From positions 1 through 64,000 of the forward strand of contig NZ_JASLAW010000254.1 in assembly GCF_030147005.1 (NCBI RefSeq): 64,000 nt of DNA, read 5' to 3'. Origin of the DNA: Pseudomonas sp. Its GTDB lineage: Bacteria > Pseudomonadota > Gammaproteobacteria > Pseudomonadales > Pseudomonadaceae. Below are positions 19,024 to 29,426 of this stretch, piece after piece (within the stretch, counting starts at the first letter, position 1; the number at the start of each line of letters is the position of its first letter). The notes under the pieces were generated by a model. That model did not search any database. It worked only from the letters and a program-made list of their open reading frames with translations, and was not told the DNA's origin. The translations under genes were made by a program, and so were the position numbers.

Positions 19024-19800
19024 TTATCCGGCGCAGGAAGCGGTAATGCCCGCGACGTGGCGCACTCGGGCACCGAAGTCGCTGACGGTGGTGAACGCGA
19101 CCTGGGCGGCGTCGCTTGGGCAATTGCGCAGTCGGGGCAACGCAAACAGTTTTACGTCGCCGGCCGGCAGCAACAGGCTGTCGTTGGCGGCCTTGTTCGG
19201 CGCTTTGCTGAACCGTTTGCCGGCGCTGAGCAACTCGGCCGAGGTCAGTGAAATGTGGTACGGCGTGGGGTTGGTGGCTTGCAGAGCAAAGCCTTGGTCA
19301 TGGGCCACCAGTTTCCATTGCAGTTTTGACGCCGCGCCGGTGACTGGATAAGGCAAGGCCCGAGGCCGCAGGAACACGCGCAAACGCGTGCGGAACGACA
19401 ACTGGATCTGGTTGTTCTGCGCGGTGTCCGGGGAAAGCGGAGGCACTTCCAGCAGGTTCAACCAGAACAGACTTTCGCGGTCGGTGGGCAGTGGTTCCCC
19501 GGTATAACGCAAGCGCAGCGCTTGTTGCTGGTAAGGCTCAATCCGAAACAGCGGCGGCGACAGCGTGAACGGCGTTTGCGCCGTTGCCGGCGTGGAGTGC
19601 CGGTTGCCGGTGTCCAGCCAGGTTTGCACCAGTGCCGGAAGGCTGCCCTTGTTTTCCACGCGTACAACGACTTCCTGCTGTTCGGCGGGGTAGATCACCC
19701 GTGTGCCATGGATAATCACGGCGGCCTGGGTGGACGGGACCAGCAGCAACAGCCCTGCAATGACACAGCAGGCGAGCGCGAGGAAGGTGATTTTGTTCAT
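19024..19800 (-). CDS. Periplasmic fimbrial chaperone (first)
   Basis: 258 aa PapD-family chaperone with a signal peptide ending ...VPSTQAA. The core begins VIIHGTRVIYPAEQQEVVVR, continues FRIEPYQQQALRLRYTGEPL and carries the signature RESLFWLNLLEVPPL. Chaperones of this type donate a beta strand to each pilin, keep it soluble and deliver it to the usher. It lies 47 nt downstream of the major pilin gene. Two chaperones in one operon is less common than one; it occurs in the CupB system of P. aeruginosa (family knowledge). Confidence 0.93.
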   Translation of the reverse strand: MNKITFLALACCVIAGLLLLVPSTQAAVIIHGTRVIYPAEQQEVVVRVENKGSLPALVQTWLDTGNRHSTPATAQTPFTLSPPLFRIEPYQQQALRLRYTGEPLPTDRESLFWLNLLEVPPLSPDTAQNNQIQLSFRTRLRVFLRPRALPYPVTGAASKLQWKLVAHDQGFALQATNPTPYHISLTSAELLSAGKRFSKAPNKAANDSLLLPAGDVKLFALPRLRNCPSDAAQVAFTTVSDFGARVRHVAGITASCAG

Positions 19801-19847
19801 CGTGTGAGATCTCTTCGGATCAGGGGCAGCGCCGGACCGCTTACCCC

Positions 19848-20426
19848 TTAATCGGCGTACTCGACCATAAAGCCGACACGCGTCTTGACCGTGCCTTCAG
19901 TGGCCGCGCCGGTGGCGTACATTTGCGCCGCCAATGGGATGATCGCCTGGTTGTCGGCAATGACCACGCCTTCGGATTTGTCGGTGTAGACGTTGATAGG
20001 TGAGCCGTCGCGGCGGGCCACTTCGACCTGCACGTTCTTGGCGGCGGTGGTGTTGGCCGGGTCGTCGTAACCGTCGATGTGCAAGCGCCCGGTGGCCACG
20101 TCAATGGCCGGGCTGGTCGGGTCAAACGCCACCATGGCGGTGCGCCCGTTGGTGCAACTGCCTTCGCCTGGCGCGCCGATGCGAATGGTGAAACCGGTCA
20201 GGTTGGCGCGACTGCCCGCGGTCGCCAGGCGTGAGGCAGAGACACCGCCCAGGTTAACGTCCTTGACCACGGCGCCCGTGCCCGGCGCTGCACCTTCGAT
20301 GGTGCAGGTCACATCGGTCACCAGGCCGCTGAAATTGATTGTGCCATCGGCGGCTTGAGCGAATTGCGGTGCGGCGGCGCTCAAGGCCAAAGCGGCAGCA
20401 GCGCAGAACAGGGCGTTGACTTTCAT
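19848..20426 (-). CDS. Chaperone-usher major pilin
   Basis: 192 aa pilin, first gene of the operon and so probably the main shaft subunit. A signal peptide (LFCAAAALALSAAAPQFAQA) is followed by the pilin start DGTINFSGLVTDVTCTIEG. The disulphide-forming cysteines (VTCTIEG and GSCTNGR) and a C-terminal strand GFMVEYAD with the penultimate-type Tyr are seen. ATG 20426 is chosen for the signal peptide. The long AT-rich region upstream is shared with the divergent response regulator. Confidence 0.88.
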   Translation of the reverse strand: MKVNALFCAAAALALSAAAPQFAQAADGTINFSGLVTDVTCTIEGAAPGTGAVVKDVNLGGVSASRLATAGSRANLTGFTIRIGAPGEGSCTNGRTAMVAFDPTSPAIDVATGRLHIDGYDDPANTTAAKNVQVEVARRDGSPINVYTDKSEGVVIADNQAIIPLAAQMYATGAATEGTVKTRVGFMVEYAD

Positions 20427-20793
20427 GGTATTCCCAAAACGTAAGTGATAAATGTCGACCACCCCAGGCGCAAACATGCCCCTGTATTTTTCCCGAAGTG
20501 TTTCGGTGGGTGGGTGACACATAATTTGTATCGAAACGTGATTTTTCTCTATAGAGAAGTATCGAGTTTTAGTTCGCGATTGTTCGAAAGTATATTGTTT
20601 TGTTTAAGTTTTTCCGGGCGCTGCCTGGCCTTCTCGAAATTTTATTAATGAACTTTCTGTCAGCCTTATCTGTAGGAATAATTAATTTTTATGGCCTGGC
20701 TGCATTGATCCTTGTGTGTGGCTGGGATATACGGAATTCAACGAGCCAGTTCTAAAGTTGTGTCGCGCTGTAATCACTTATGCAGGTGTCCAG
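20427..20793. other. AT-rich divergent control region of the fimbrial operon
   Basis: 367 nt without a gene between the divergent major pilin and response regulator genes. It is visibly richer in A and T than the surroundings, most of all at 20521-20690. It holds the perfect palindrome described separately and a TATCGA word on each side of it (near 20530 and 20561). I see no ORF of note, no IS element and no clear terminator. Promoters for both directions must lie here but no sigma-70 match is convincing. Confidence 0.6.
20545..20558. promoter_or_regulatory. Perfect 14-bp palindrome, candidate operator
   Basis: TTCTCTATAGAGAA reads identically on both strands. It lies about 120 nt upstream of the major pilin start and about 235 nt upstream of the regulator start, inside the AT-rich control region. 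It is a plausible dimer-binding site for a regulator such as the adjacent LuxR-type protein (inference). Confidence 0.45.
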
Positions 20794-21495
20794 ATGCCTA
20801 CTTCAACTTCAACTTCAACTATGTACGCCGTCATGTTGCTGGACGATCATGAGATGGTTCGGCAGGGGATCGAGTTGGGCTTGAGCAAAGAACCCGATAT
20901 CGAGGTGGTCGGCTCTTTCGGCACCGGCAAGGATTTGCTGGATGCGCTCGCCCGCAGGCTGGCGGATGTGGTGGTGATGGATTTTATCCTGGCACCGTCG
21001 GGCATTGATGGCCTCAGCCTGCTTCAGGCGCTCAACAGGCGTTTCAGCAAGTGCAAGCCATTGGTGTTGGCCTCGCATTGCACGCCTGCAACGGTTTCAT
21101 TGGCATTGAAGGCCGGAAGTTGGGGCATATTGGGTAAAACCCAAACCCTGACTGAACTCATCACGGCTATTCGCACGGTCGCCCAGGGCCGTATTTATTT
21201 GCAGCCTTGCAGAGTGCCGACCCTGGAGGATATGCAGTCTGTGCTTGACGTGGGGAATACCAAAGCGCACGTGGATGTTTCAACGCCGTTGCCCTTGAGC
21301 GCTTGCCTTACACCCAAAGAGCGTGAAGTGCTCAGGTGTTTTCTTGACGGGATGTCCGTTAATTCAATTGCGGCGAAGTTTTCGCGCAGTGCAAGTACGA
21401 TCAGTACGCAAAAACAATCGGCTTATCGAAAACTGGGTATTCGAAGCGACAGTGAGCTGTTCAAGTTTACTCATCAGTTCGGCGAGCCCAGGTAA
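20794..21495 (+). CDS. Orphan LuxR/FixJ-family response regulator
   Basis: 233 aa two-domain regulator. The receiver has the acidic pair DD at 17-18, the phospho-acceptor Asp at about 63 (VVVMDFIL) and the conserved Lys in ILGKTQT. The C-terminal LuxR helix-turn-helix (LTPKEREVLRCFLDGMSVNS, then SASTISTQKQSAYRKLGI) binds DNA. No histidine kinase is adjacent, so the phosphodonor is unknown. It is divergent from the fimbrial operon and is its likely regulator (inference). ATG 20794 and ATG 20821 are both possible; they flank a Thr-Ser repeat, and neither has a strong ribosome-binding site. Confidence 0.88.
   Translation: MPTSTSTSTMYAVMLLDDHEMVRQGIELGLSKEPDIEVVGSFGTGKDLLDALARRLADVVVMDFILAPSGIDGLSLLQALNRRFSKCKPLVLASHCTPATVSLALKAGSWGILGKTQTLTELITAIRTVAQGRIYLQPCRVPTLEDMQSVLDVGNTKAHVDVSTPLPLSACLTPKEREVLRCFLDGMSVNSIAAKFSRSASTISTQKQSAYRKLGIRSDSELFKFTHQFGEPR
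20800..20820 (+). repeat. ACTTCA hexamer microsatellite at the regulator start
   Basis: Three and a half tandem copies of ACTTCA, lying exactly between two possible ATG starts of the response regulator and coding Thr-Ser repeats. The hexamer unit keeps the reading frame, so copy-number change would alter length, not switch the gene off. Confidence 0.7.
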
Positions 21496-21654
21496 GCCGG
21501 GGTTAAAGCCCATTTCGTTGGCCATTCCCATGGTCGACACGTTCGGTTTTCCCTAGTGATTGAACAGTTGCAAGCGGACCAATCGTTGACCACGGGACAG
21601 CGATTCACGCAGATGAAATTAGAAAATGCCCTCTTAAAGAGTAAGCGTTCTGGG

Positions 21655-22032
21655 CTAGAGCATCAGCCGCACGACCGACTGGCTCGGGTCGCGGGTTTTT
21701 CCGGCCGCTTTGAGTTCGGCCAGGTAATCGGCCCATAGTGCTTCCTGACGCACGGCTAGTTGATAAAGGTAGTCCCAGGTGAACAGCCCGCTGTCATGAC
21801 CGTCGTCGAAGGTCAGTTTCAGTGCGTACTGGCCGGCCGGTTCGAGCTTGATCAACTTAACGTTGAGCTTGCCGAATTGCAGGATGGGTTTGCCGTGGCC
21901 CTGGACCTCGGCGGAAGGCGAGTGCACGCGCAGGAATTCGGCGGGCAGTTGGTAGGTTTCGTCCGGCCCGTAGGTGAGGCCGAGGGTGTTGGAGGTTTTG
22001 TGCAAATTAACAGCGGTGGGAAATTTCGGCAT
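21655..22032 (-). CDS. DUF971 domain protein (gamma-butyrobetaine hydroxylase N-terminal-like)
   Basis: 125 aa protein of the DUF971 family, here just downstream of hslVU as in other pseudomonads. Family features are LTYGPDETYQLPAEFLRVHS, ...LKLIKLEPAGQYALKLTFDD and the metal-domain-like DDGHDSGLFTWDYLYQL. ATG 22032 (MPKFPTAVNLHKTS) is chosen over the longer frame, which runs back into hslU. The function is not established. In P. aeruginosa the next gene would be phaC1; here 159 nt without a recognised gene lead to the response regulator. Confidence 0.85.
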   Translation of the reverse strand: MPKFPTAVNLHKTSNTLGLTYGPDETYQLPAEFLRVHSPSAEVQGHGKPILQFGKLNVKLIKLEPAGQYALKLTFDDGHDSGLFTWDYLYQLAVRQEALWADYLAELKAAGKTRDPSQSVVRLML

Positions 22033-22047
22033 TAGGGACACCTCGGG

Positions 22048-22110
22048 CTGCAAGCGACAAGCTGCAAGCTGAACGTGCTCAACTTGCGGCTTGTAGCTTA
22101 CAGCTTGAGG
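22048..22110. repeat. Small inverted repeat (CAAGCTGCAAG type)
   Basis: Arms ACAAGCTGCAAG (22057-22068) and CTTGCGGCTTGT (22083-22094) differ at one position, with extra related words on both sides. It lies between hslU and the DUF971 gene. A similar structure occurs at 31990-32056. Distinct in sequence from the REPINs. Confidence 0.55.
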
Positions 22111-22111
22111 C

Positions 22112-23449
22112 TTAGAGAATGTAACGCGACAGATCTTCGTTCTGCGCCAACTCGCCCAAATGGCTGTTGACGTAATCCGCGTCGATCCTGATCGCTTCGC
22201 CATTCTGCGCACCGGCCATGTCGCCAGCGCTGAAAGACACCTCTTCCAGCAGGCGTTCCAGCAGGGTGTGCAGACGACGCGCACCGATGTTCTCGGTCTT
22301 CTCGTTGACCTGCCAGGCAATCTCCGCCAGGCGCTTGATACCATCGGCCTGGAACTCGATACCGAGGCCTTCGGTTTTCAGCAACTCACGGTACTGCTCG
22401 GTCAGCGAGGCATGCGGCTCGCTGAGAATGCGCTCGAAGTCGCCAGGGGTCAGTGCCTTGAGTTCCACGCGGATCGGCAAGCGGCCTTGCAGTTCCGGCA
22501 CCAGGTCGCTTGGCTTGCTCAGGTGGAAAGCACCGGATGCGATAAACAGGATGTGGTCGGTCTTGACCATGCCCAGCTTGGTATTGACCGTGCAGCCCTC
22601 GATCAGCGGCAGCAAGTCGCGCTGTACGCCCTCGCGAGACACATCGACACCGCCGGAGTTGCCGCGCTTGGCCACCTTGTCGATCTCATCGATAAATACA
22701 ATGCCGTGTTGCTCGACCGCTTCCAGGGCCTTGGCCTTGAGTTCTTCCTCGTTCACCAGGCGCCCGGCTTCTTCATCGCGTACCAGTTTCAGCGCTTCCT
22801 TCACCTTCAGCTTGCGGCTTTTCTTCTTGCCCTTGCCCATGTTGGCGAACAGGTTCTGCAACTGGCTGGTCATTTCTTCCATGCCAGGTGGTGCGGAAAT
22901 ATCGACGCCGGCTACCTCGGCAATTTCGATCTCGATTTCCTTGTCATCCAGCTGGCCTTCACGCAGGCGCTTGCGGAACAGCTGGCGGGTGTTGGAGTCC
23001 GACGACGGCGCGGCGTCTTCGTTGAAACCCATGCGTGCCGGTGGCAGCAGGGCGTCGAGAATGCGCTCTTCGGCAGCGTCTTCGGCGCGGTGGCTGACCT
23101 TGGTCACTTCCTGTTCGCGCAGCATTTTCAAGGCGGCATCGGCCAGGTCGCGGATGATCGACTCGACGTCGCGGCCCACATAGCCCACTTCGGTGAACTT
23201 GGTGGCTTCGACTTTGATGAACGGGGCATTGGCCAATTTGGCCAGGCGCCGGGCGATTTCGGTTTTACCGACGCCGGTAGGGCCGATCATCAGGATGTTC
23301 TTGGGCGTTACTTCAACGCGCAACTCTTCGGGCAGTTGCATCCGGCGCCAACGGTTGCGCAGCGCAATGGCAACGGCGCGCTTGGCATCGTCCTGGCCGA
23401 TGATATGGCGATTGAGTTCATGGACGATTTCGCGGGGAGTCATGGACAT
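22112..23449 (-). CDS. hslU: ATP-dependent protease ATPase subunit HslU
   Basis: 445 aa AAA+ unfoldase (ClpY) that feeds substrates to the HslV peptidase. It starts [19 protein letters not shown]. Walker A is GPTGVGKTE (about 56-64), followed by [18 protein letters not shown], which includes the GYVG pore loop. Walker B is VFIDEIDK (about 250-257). Sensor residues lie in the C-terminal domain, and the C-terminal tail ends in LSRYIL, which docks into HslV. It lies 37 nt after hslV in one operon. Confidence 0.97.
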   Translation of the reverse strand: MSMTPREIVHELNRHIIGQDDAKRAVAIALRNRWRRMQLPEELRVEVTPKNILMIGPTGVGKTEIARRLAKLANAPFIKVEATKFTEVGYVGRDVESIIRDLADAALKMLREQEVTKVSHRAEDAAEERILDALLPPARMGFNEDAAPSSDSNTRQLFRKRLREGQLDDKEIEIEIAEVAGVDISAPPGMEEMTSQLQNLFANMGKGKKKSRKLKVKEALKLVRDEEAGRLVNEEELKAKALEAVEQHGIVFIDEIDKVAKRGNSGGVDVSREGVQRDLLPLIEGCTVNTKLGMVKTDHILFIASGAFHLSKPSDLVPELQGRLPIRVELKALTPGDFERILSEPHASLTEQYRELLKTEGLGIEFQADGIKRLAEIAWQVNEKTENIGARRLHTLLERLLEEVSFSAGDMAGAQNGEAIRIDADYVNSHLGELAQNEDLSRYIL

Positions 23450-23486
23450 AGTGTTTGGCGGCCTCAAGCGGGAATAAGCCTACGGC

Positions 23487-24017
23487 TTACTCGGCGAGGT
23501 CCTGCTCCTCAATGGTCTGGTTGTGGTTGGTGAACACGCAGATATCGCCGGCGATACCCAGAGCGGTCTCGACGATTTCACGGGCCGACAGGTCGGTTTT
23601 CTTCAACAGCGCGCTGGCCGCGGCTTGTGCGTAGCCGCCACCCGAACCCATGGCGATCAGGCCATGTTCAGGTTCAACCACATCGCCGTTGCCGGTGATG
23701 ATCAGGGACGCGTCTTTGTTGGCGACCGCCAGCATGGCTTCGAGGCGGCTTAGGGAGCGGTCGGTGCGCCATTCTTTGGCGAGTTCGACGGCGGCGCGCA
23801 CCAGGTGGCCCTGATGTTTTTCGAGCTGGCCTTCGAAACGCTCGAACAGAGTGAAGGCGTCGGCGGTAGCGCCTGCGAATCCGGCGAGAACCTGGCCGTG
23901 GTACAAGCGACGCACTTTCTTGGCGTTGCCTTTCATCACGGTATTACCCAGGGAAACCTGGCCGTCGCCGCCCATGACGACTTTGCCGTGGCGACGTACT
24001 GAAACGATGGTGGTCAA
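23487..24017 (-). CDS. hslV: ATP-dependent protease peptidase subunit HslV
   Basis: 176 aa proteasome-like peptidase (ClpQ). With TTG 24017 as start the product begins [20 protein letters not shown]; removal of Met exposes the catalytic Thr, and the length equals the E. coli protein. The longer open frame extending to 24161 would bury that Thr and is rejected. A GGAG site lies 9 nt upstream of the TTG. Other conserved parts are [15 protein letters not shown] and [15 protein letters not shown]. It is the first gene of hslVU and is preceded by a heat-shock promoter. Confidence 0.95.
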   Translation of the reverse strand: MTTIVSVRRHGKVVMGGDGQVSLGNTVMKGNAKKVRRLYHGQVLAGFAGATADAFTLFERFEGQLEKHQGHLVRAAVELAKEWRTDRSLSRLEAMLAVANKDASLIITGNGDVVEPEHGLIAMGSGGGYAQAAASALLKKTDLSAREIVETALGIAGDICVFTNHNQTIEEQDLAE

Positions 24018-24064
24018 GGGGAGAGTCTCCACGCAGCGGGGCGAAAATGCCCTGATGGAAACTG

Positions 24065-24092
24065 ATATGGGGGTGGTGGGGGGGATTTCAAC
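24065..24092 (-). promoter_or_regulatory. Sigma-32 (heat-shock) promoter of hslVU
   Basis: On the minus strand GTTGAAA is followed after 13 nt by CCCCATAT. This is almost exactly the RpoH consensus (CTTGAAA, 13-15 nt, CCCCATNT). It lies about 50 nt upstream of the hslV start. E. coli hslVU is a sigma-32 operon, so the function fits. Confidence 0.8.
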
Positions 24093-24161
24093 CGTAGGGC
24101 GTTGGGGCGGACGAGTGGTGTCTATCGGTCTGACACACGCTACAGAACACCGCAAAACCAC

Positions 24162-24251
24162 TGTGGAAGCCGGCTTACCTGCGATGCTGGTGTGTCAGTC
24201 ACTGAAAATATTGACTGCTTCACCGCCATCGCAGGCAAGCCAGCTCCCACA
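24162..24251. repeat. REPIN, third sequence family
   Basis: Inverted arms beginning TGTGGAAGCCGGCTTACCTG and ending CAGGCAAGCCAGCTCCCACA, with an imperfectly palindromic spacer. It fills the gap between the SPOR gene stop and the hslV promoter. Confidence 0.8.
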
Positions 24252-24273
24252 TTTGAACCGTGTCGGCTGTTGA

Positions 24274-24975
24274 TCAGCGGCTCTGGCGCTGTTGTAACAA
24301 CAGGTTGCTAAAGCCCGCGCCAGCCAGTTGTTTCTGCGCCACGGTCAACTGTTCGCGGTTGCTGAACGGGCCGACCAGCACGCGATACCAGGTCGCTTCC
24401 TTCACCGTGCCGGACTCCACCGTCACCGACTGGCCCAACAGAATGATCTGCGCCCGCACGCGTTCGGCATCCGCCTGTTTCGGAAACGAGCCCGCCTGCA
24501 GGAAGAACTTGGTCACCGGTGCGGCCTTGGTCTCGGCAACCGGCGGTGCCGGCGGCGGAGTGATTCCGGCCAGCGCAGCCTGAGCACGCGCCGTGTCGAT
24601 TTTCGCCGCTTCCGCCGGAGTGACTGGGGTGGTCGGCACTTGCGGCGTCGGCAGGGTTTTTTCCGGCACGGCGTCGGGCGGCACGATCACTTCCGATTCC
24701 GGCAGCAGTGTGTAGAAGTCGTACTTCGGTTTCACCGGCGCCGTCGGGCTCGGTGCAGTCTTGTTGGCCTCGGCGATTTTCGTGGCTTTGAGCTGCTCCT
24801 GTTTGACGCGCTTGACGTCATCGCCCTGGCCGGGCTCCAGCTTCATCAAAAATACAACGAAGGCGCCGACCGTGAGGCCGATGGCCATCCACAGCCAGCC
24901 CGGGATCGGCTGCTTGGCGGGGGCCTGGTAACGGCTGGCGCCGCGCTTGGGTGCAGGTTTTTTCTTGGCGGCCAA
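24274..24975 (-). CDS. SPOR-domain cell-division protein, FtsN-like
   Basis: 233 aa bitopic protein. A basic cytoplasmic N-terminus (AAKKKPAPKRGASRYQAPAK), one membrane helix at about 25-44 (WLWMAIGLTVGAFVVFLM) and a Pro/Thr-rich periplasmic linker precede a C-terminal SPOR domain (about 155-230, KFFLQAGSFPKQADAERVRA) that binds denuded septal peptidoglycan. This is the FtsN plan; the FtsN name is inferred from layout and from the position after argS. I chose TTG 24975, one base after the argS stop, because any earlier start reads into argS. Confidence 0.85.
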   Translation of the reverse strand: MAAKKKPAPKRGASRYQAPAKQPIPGWLWMAIGLTVGAFVVFLMKLEPGQGDDVKRVKQEQLKATKIAEANKTAPSPTAPVKPKYDFYTLLPESEVIVPPDAVPEKTLPTPQVPTTPVTPAEAAKIDTARAQAALAGITPPPAPPVAETKAAPVTKFFLQAGSFPKQADAERVRAQIILLGQSVTVESGTVKEATWYRVLVGPFSNREQLTVAQKQLAGAGFSNLLLQQRQSR

Positions 24976-24976
24976 C

Positions 24977-26713
<1,737 letters not shown>

Positions 26714-26829
26714 GGTGTTCTCTTTCAACCGCAAGCGGCGGCGCGCGATGCGCAGGTGGAAAAACTGGGCATTATCCGTGGCGAGGGCGGGCTTGCCAAC
26801 CTTCGTCGGACCTCTATAGACGATTAACC

Positions 26830-26921
26830 TGTGGCGAGGGAGCTTGCTCCCTGGAGTGCGAAGCGCTCCCGAAAACTTGGGGCCGCTGCGCAGCCCAGCG
26901 GGAGCAAGCTCCCTCACCACA
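26830..26921. repeat. REPIN between argS and priA
   Basis: Complete copy of the family at 1-77 and 1816-1908: arms TGTGGCGAGGGAGCTTGCTC and GAGCAAGCTCCCTCACCACA, spacer containing GTGCGAAGCGCT and GCTGCGCAGCCCAGC. It ends 7 nt from the priA stop codon. Confidence 0.88.
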
Positions 26922-26928
26922 GGGGCAT

Positions 26929-29148
26929 TCAGTACAGATCGACCGGGTCTACATCCAGCGACCATCGCACTTGGCGGCCGCTGGGCATTTGCTCCAGAGC
27001 AAGCAACCAGCTACTTAATAACCGATGCAGCGGGGCGCGGGACGTTGCCTGCAAGAGTAGCTGAGCGCGATACCGCCCGGCGCGGCGTTCCATGGGCGCC
27101 GGCACGGGGCCGAGCAACTCGATGCCGCTCAGACCCAGCTCTGCAAGCAAACGTTCGGCGGCGCTGCAGGCTTCGTCGAGAAAGCTTTCGGCCTGGCCCG
27201 GTTTATGCGCCTCGGCGCGCAGCAGCGCCAAGTGCGCAAACGGCGGCAGCCCGGCGGCGCGGCGCTCGCTTAACGCCTGCTCGGCAAAGGCAAAGTAACC
27301 TTGCTCGGTCAGTTGAATCAGCAGCGGGTGGTCGGCCAGGTGCGTCTGGATAATCACTCGTCCCGGCTCCTCGGCCCGCCCGGCGCGGCCGGCGACCTGC
27401 ACGATCAGCTGCGCCATGCGCTCGCTGGCGCGGAAGTCACCGGAGAATAAACCACCGTCGGCGTCCAAAATCGACACCAGGGTCACCCGTGGGAAGTGAT
27501 GCCCTTTGGCAAGCATCTGCGTGCCGACCAGAATGCACGGTTGGCCCTTCTGGATGGTGGCGAACAATTGGTTCATCGCGTCTTTGCGCGACGTGCTGTC
27601 GCGGTCCACCCGCAGCACCGGGTAATCCGGGAACAGAATGCCCAGGCGCTCTTCGGCGCGCTCGGTGCCGGCCCCGACCGGGCGCAGGTCGACCTTGCCG
27701 CATTGTGGGCAGTGGCGCGGCACAGGCTCCACATGGCCGCAGTGGTGGCAGCGCAGTTCGCCGTAGCGCTGGTGCACGGTCATGCGCGCATCGCAGCGCT
27801 CGCATTCGGACATCCAGCCGCAGTCATGGCACAACAGCGTCGGCGCAAAACCGCGTCGGTTAAGGAACACCAGGACTTGCTGGCCGGCCGCCAGCGTCTG
27901 GCCGATGGCTTGCTGCATCGGGCCGGAAATACCGCTGTCCAGCGGCCGGCTTTTTACATCCAGGCGTAGGAAGCGCGGTTGCTTGGCGCCCCCTGCGCGC
28001 TCATTCAGGCGTAGCAGGCCATAACGACCGGTGTAGGCGTTATGCAGGCTTTCCAGGGAAGGCGTCGCCGAACCCAGCACAATCGGGATGTCTTCCTGGC
28101 GCGCGCGCACCAGTGCCAGGTCGCGGGCGTGGTAGCGCAGGCCTTCCTGCTGTTTGTACGAGCCGTCGTGTTCTTCGTCGATGATGATCAGCCCCGGGTT
28201 TTTCATCGGGGTGAACAGCGCCGAGCGGGTGCCGATAATAATGTCGGCTTCGCCGTCCCGCGCAGCCAGCCAAGACTCCAGGCGCTCACGGTCGTTGACC
28301 GCCGAGTGCACCAGGGCGATGCGGGCGTTGAAGCGCTGTTCGAAACGCGCCAGGGTCTGCGGACCGAGGTTGATCTCGGGGATCAGCACCAGCGCCTGTT
28401 TGCCGGCTTGCAGGGTTTCGCGGATCAGCTGCAAATAGACTTCGGTTTTGCCGCTGCCGGTGACCCCGGCCAGCAGGAACGCGTGGAAACTGTCGAACCC
28501 GGCGCGGATCGCTTCATACGCGGCGCGCTGTTCGGGGTTCAGCGGCAGCTCCGGCTGGGCCAGCCAGTGTTCATGGCGCGGCTCGGGGGCGTGCTTGCGA
28601 ATTTCCACCTGCACCAGGCCTTTGGCGAGCAACAGGTCGAGGCTGTCCTTGCTCAGCATCAGCTTGCTCAAAAGCTGATGGGCGACGCCGTGTGGATGCT
28701 GCGCCAGGGTGGCCAATGCTTCGCGCTGGCGCGGGGCGCGGGCGATGCGCGGGTCGTCGAGGCGTGCGTCGGGCGCCATCGACCAGAAGCGATCCTGGCG
28801 CGCTTCGGCCAGTTCGCCCTGGCGCAGCAGCACCGGCAGCGCCCAGCTCAAGGTGTCGCCCAGGCTGTGCTGGTAATACTGCGCGGTCCACAGGCACAGC
28901 TTGAACAGCGCGGGCGGCAGTGGCGCAGTGGCGTCGAGAATGGCGATGGCCGGCTTGAGCTTCTCGGCGGGCACTTCGCTGTGGTCGCTGACTTCCACCA
29001 GGATGCCGATCATCTCCCTGCGCCCGAACGGCACGCGCACGCGCATGCCTGGCTCTAACTGCGCACGCGACACGCCGTCCGGGGCGCGGTAATCGAACAG
29101 ACGGCGCAGGGGCGAGGGCAGGGCTAGGCGCAAAATGGCGTCGGGCAC
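26929..29148 (-). CDS. priA: Primosomal replication protein N' (PriA helicase)
   Basis: 739 aa 3'-5' DNA helicase that reloads the replisome at stalled forks. The N-terminal 3'-DNA-end-binding domain is followed by helicase motifs: Walker [15 protein letters not shown] (about 230-243), the DEEHD box ([16 protein letters not shown]) and [17 protein letters not shown]. The zinc domain has its CxxC pairs ([13 protein letters not shown], then CHHCGH and CPQCGK). The length is typical. It is convergent with nothing and divergent from rpmE. Confidence 0.97.
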   Translation of the reverse strand: MPDAILRLALPSPLRRLFDYRAPDGVSRAQLEPGMRVRVPFGRREMIGILVEVSDHSEVPAEKLKPAIAILDATAPLPPALFKLCLWTAQYYQHSLGDTLSWALPVLLRQGELAEARQDRFWSMAPDARLDDPRIARAPRQREALATLAQHPHGVAHQLLSKLMLSKDSLDLLLAKGLVQVEIRKHAPEPRHEHWLAQPELPLNPEQRAAYEAIRAGFDSFHAFLLAGVTGSGKTEVYLQLIRETLQAGKQALVLIPEINLGPQTLARFEQRFNARIALVHSAVNDRERLESWLAARDGEADIIIGTRSALFTPMKNPGLIIIDEEHDGSYKQQEGLRYHARDLALVRARQEDIPIVLGSATPSLESLHNAYTGRYGLLRLNERAGGAKQPRFLRLDVKSRPLDSGISGPMQQAIGQTLAAGQQVLVFLNRRGFAPTLLCHDCGWMSECERCDARMTVHQRYGELRCHHCGHVEPVPRHCPQCGKVDLRPVGAGTERAEERLGILFPDYPVLRVDRDSTSRKDAMNQLFATIQKGQPCILVGTQMLAKGHHFPRVTLVSILDADGGLFSGDFRASERMAQLIVQVAGRAGRAEEPGRVIIQTHLADHPLLIQLTEQGYFAFAEQALSERRAAGLPPFAHLALLRAEAHKPGQAESFLDEACSAAERLLAELGLSGIELLGPVPAPMERRAGRYRAQLLLQATSRAPLHRLLSSWLLALEQMPSGRQVRWSLDVDPVDLY

Positions 29149-29329
29149 GCGGGGAGTCTCATCTATAAAAAGGCAGGCGGTGGCGCAAGGGCGGGAGCCT
29201 AGCAGACCGGCGGTGGGGGTGTCCCGTCTCTGATATTGGAATCGGGTCGTCAGAACACTGCGGTCCCATTAGGGCTAATGAATCGCGGCTTTTTTCTGAT
29301 GAAAGGGAGTTTTCAGCCATTACCGCCGC

Positions 29330-29357
29330 TTGCGCGTTTAAAAAGGTCTGGTAGAAT
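29330..29357 (+). promoter_or_regulatory. Sigma-70 type promoter of rpmE
   Basis: TTGCGC and TAGAAT are separated by 16 nt, in front of a short leader to the rpmE start at 29427. The region 29149-29426 otherwise holds no gene. Confidence 0.5.
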
Positions 29358-29426
29358 TCGCGGCCTAATTACGTGCGGTATTCGACAATAGTGTCGAGTG
29401 GCGGCACGCTAGCCCGAGGAAGTGCC

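Noticed and set aside
20800..20820. ACTTCA repeat as an on/off phase-variation switch
   Set aside because: The unit is six bases, so gain or loss of units keeps the frame.
21496..21654. Possible phaC1 remnant between the response regulator and the DUF971 gene
   Set aside because: Read in both directions, I could not recognise phaC1 codons or a phaC promoter, so I claim no remnant.
24018..24161. Longer HslV with an upstream start
   Set aside because: It would bury the catalytic N-terminal Thr, and the extension contains the heat-shock promoter.
26714..26965. N-terminal extension of ArgS
   Set aside because: The open frame runs through a REPIN and lacks family similarity; ATG 26713 fits known ArgS starts.
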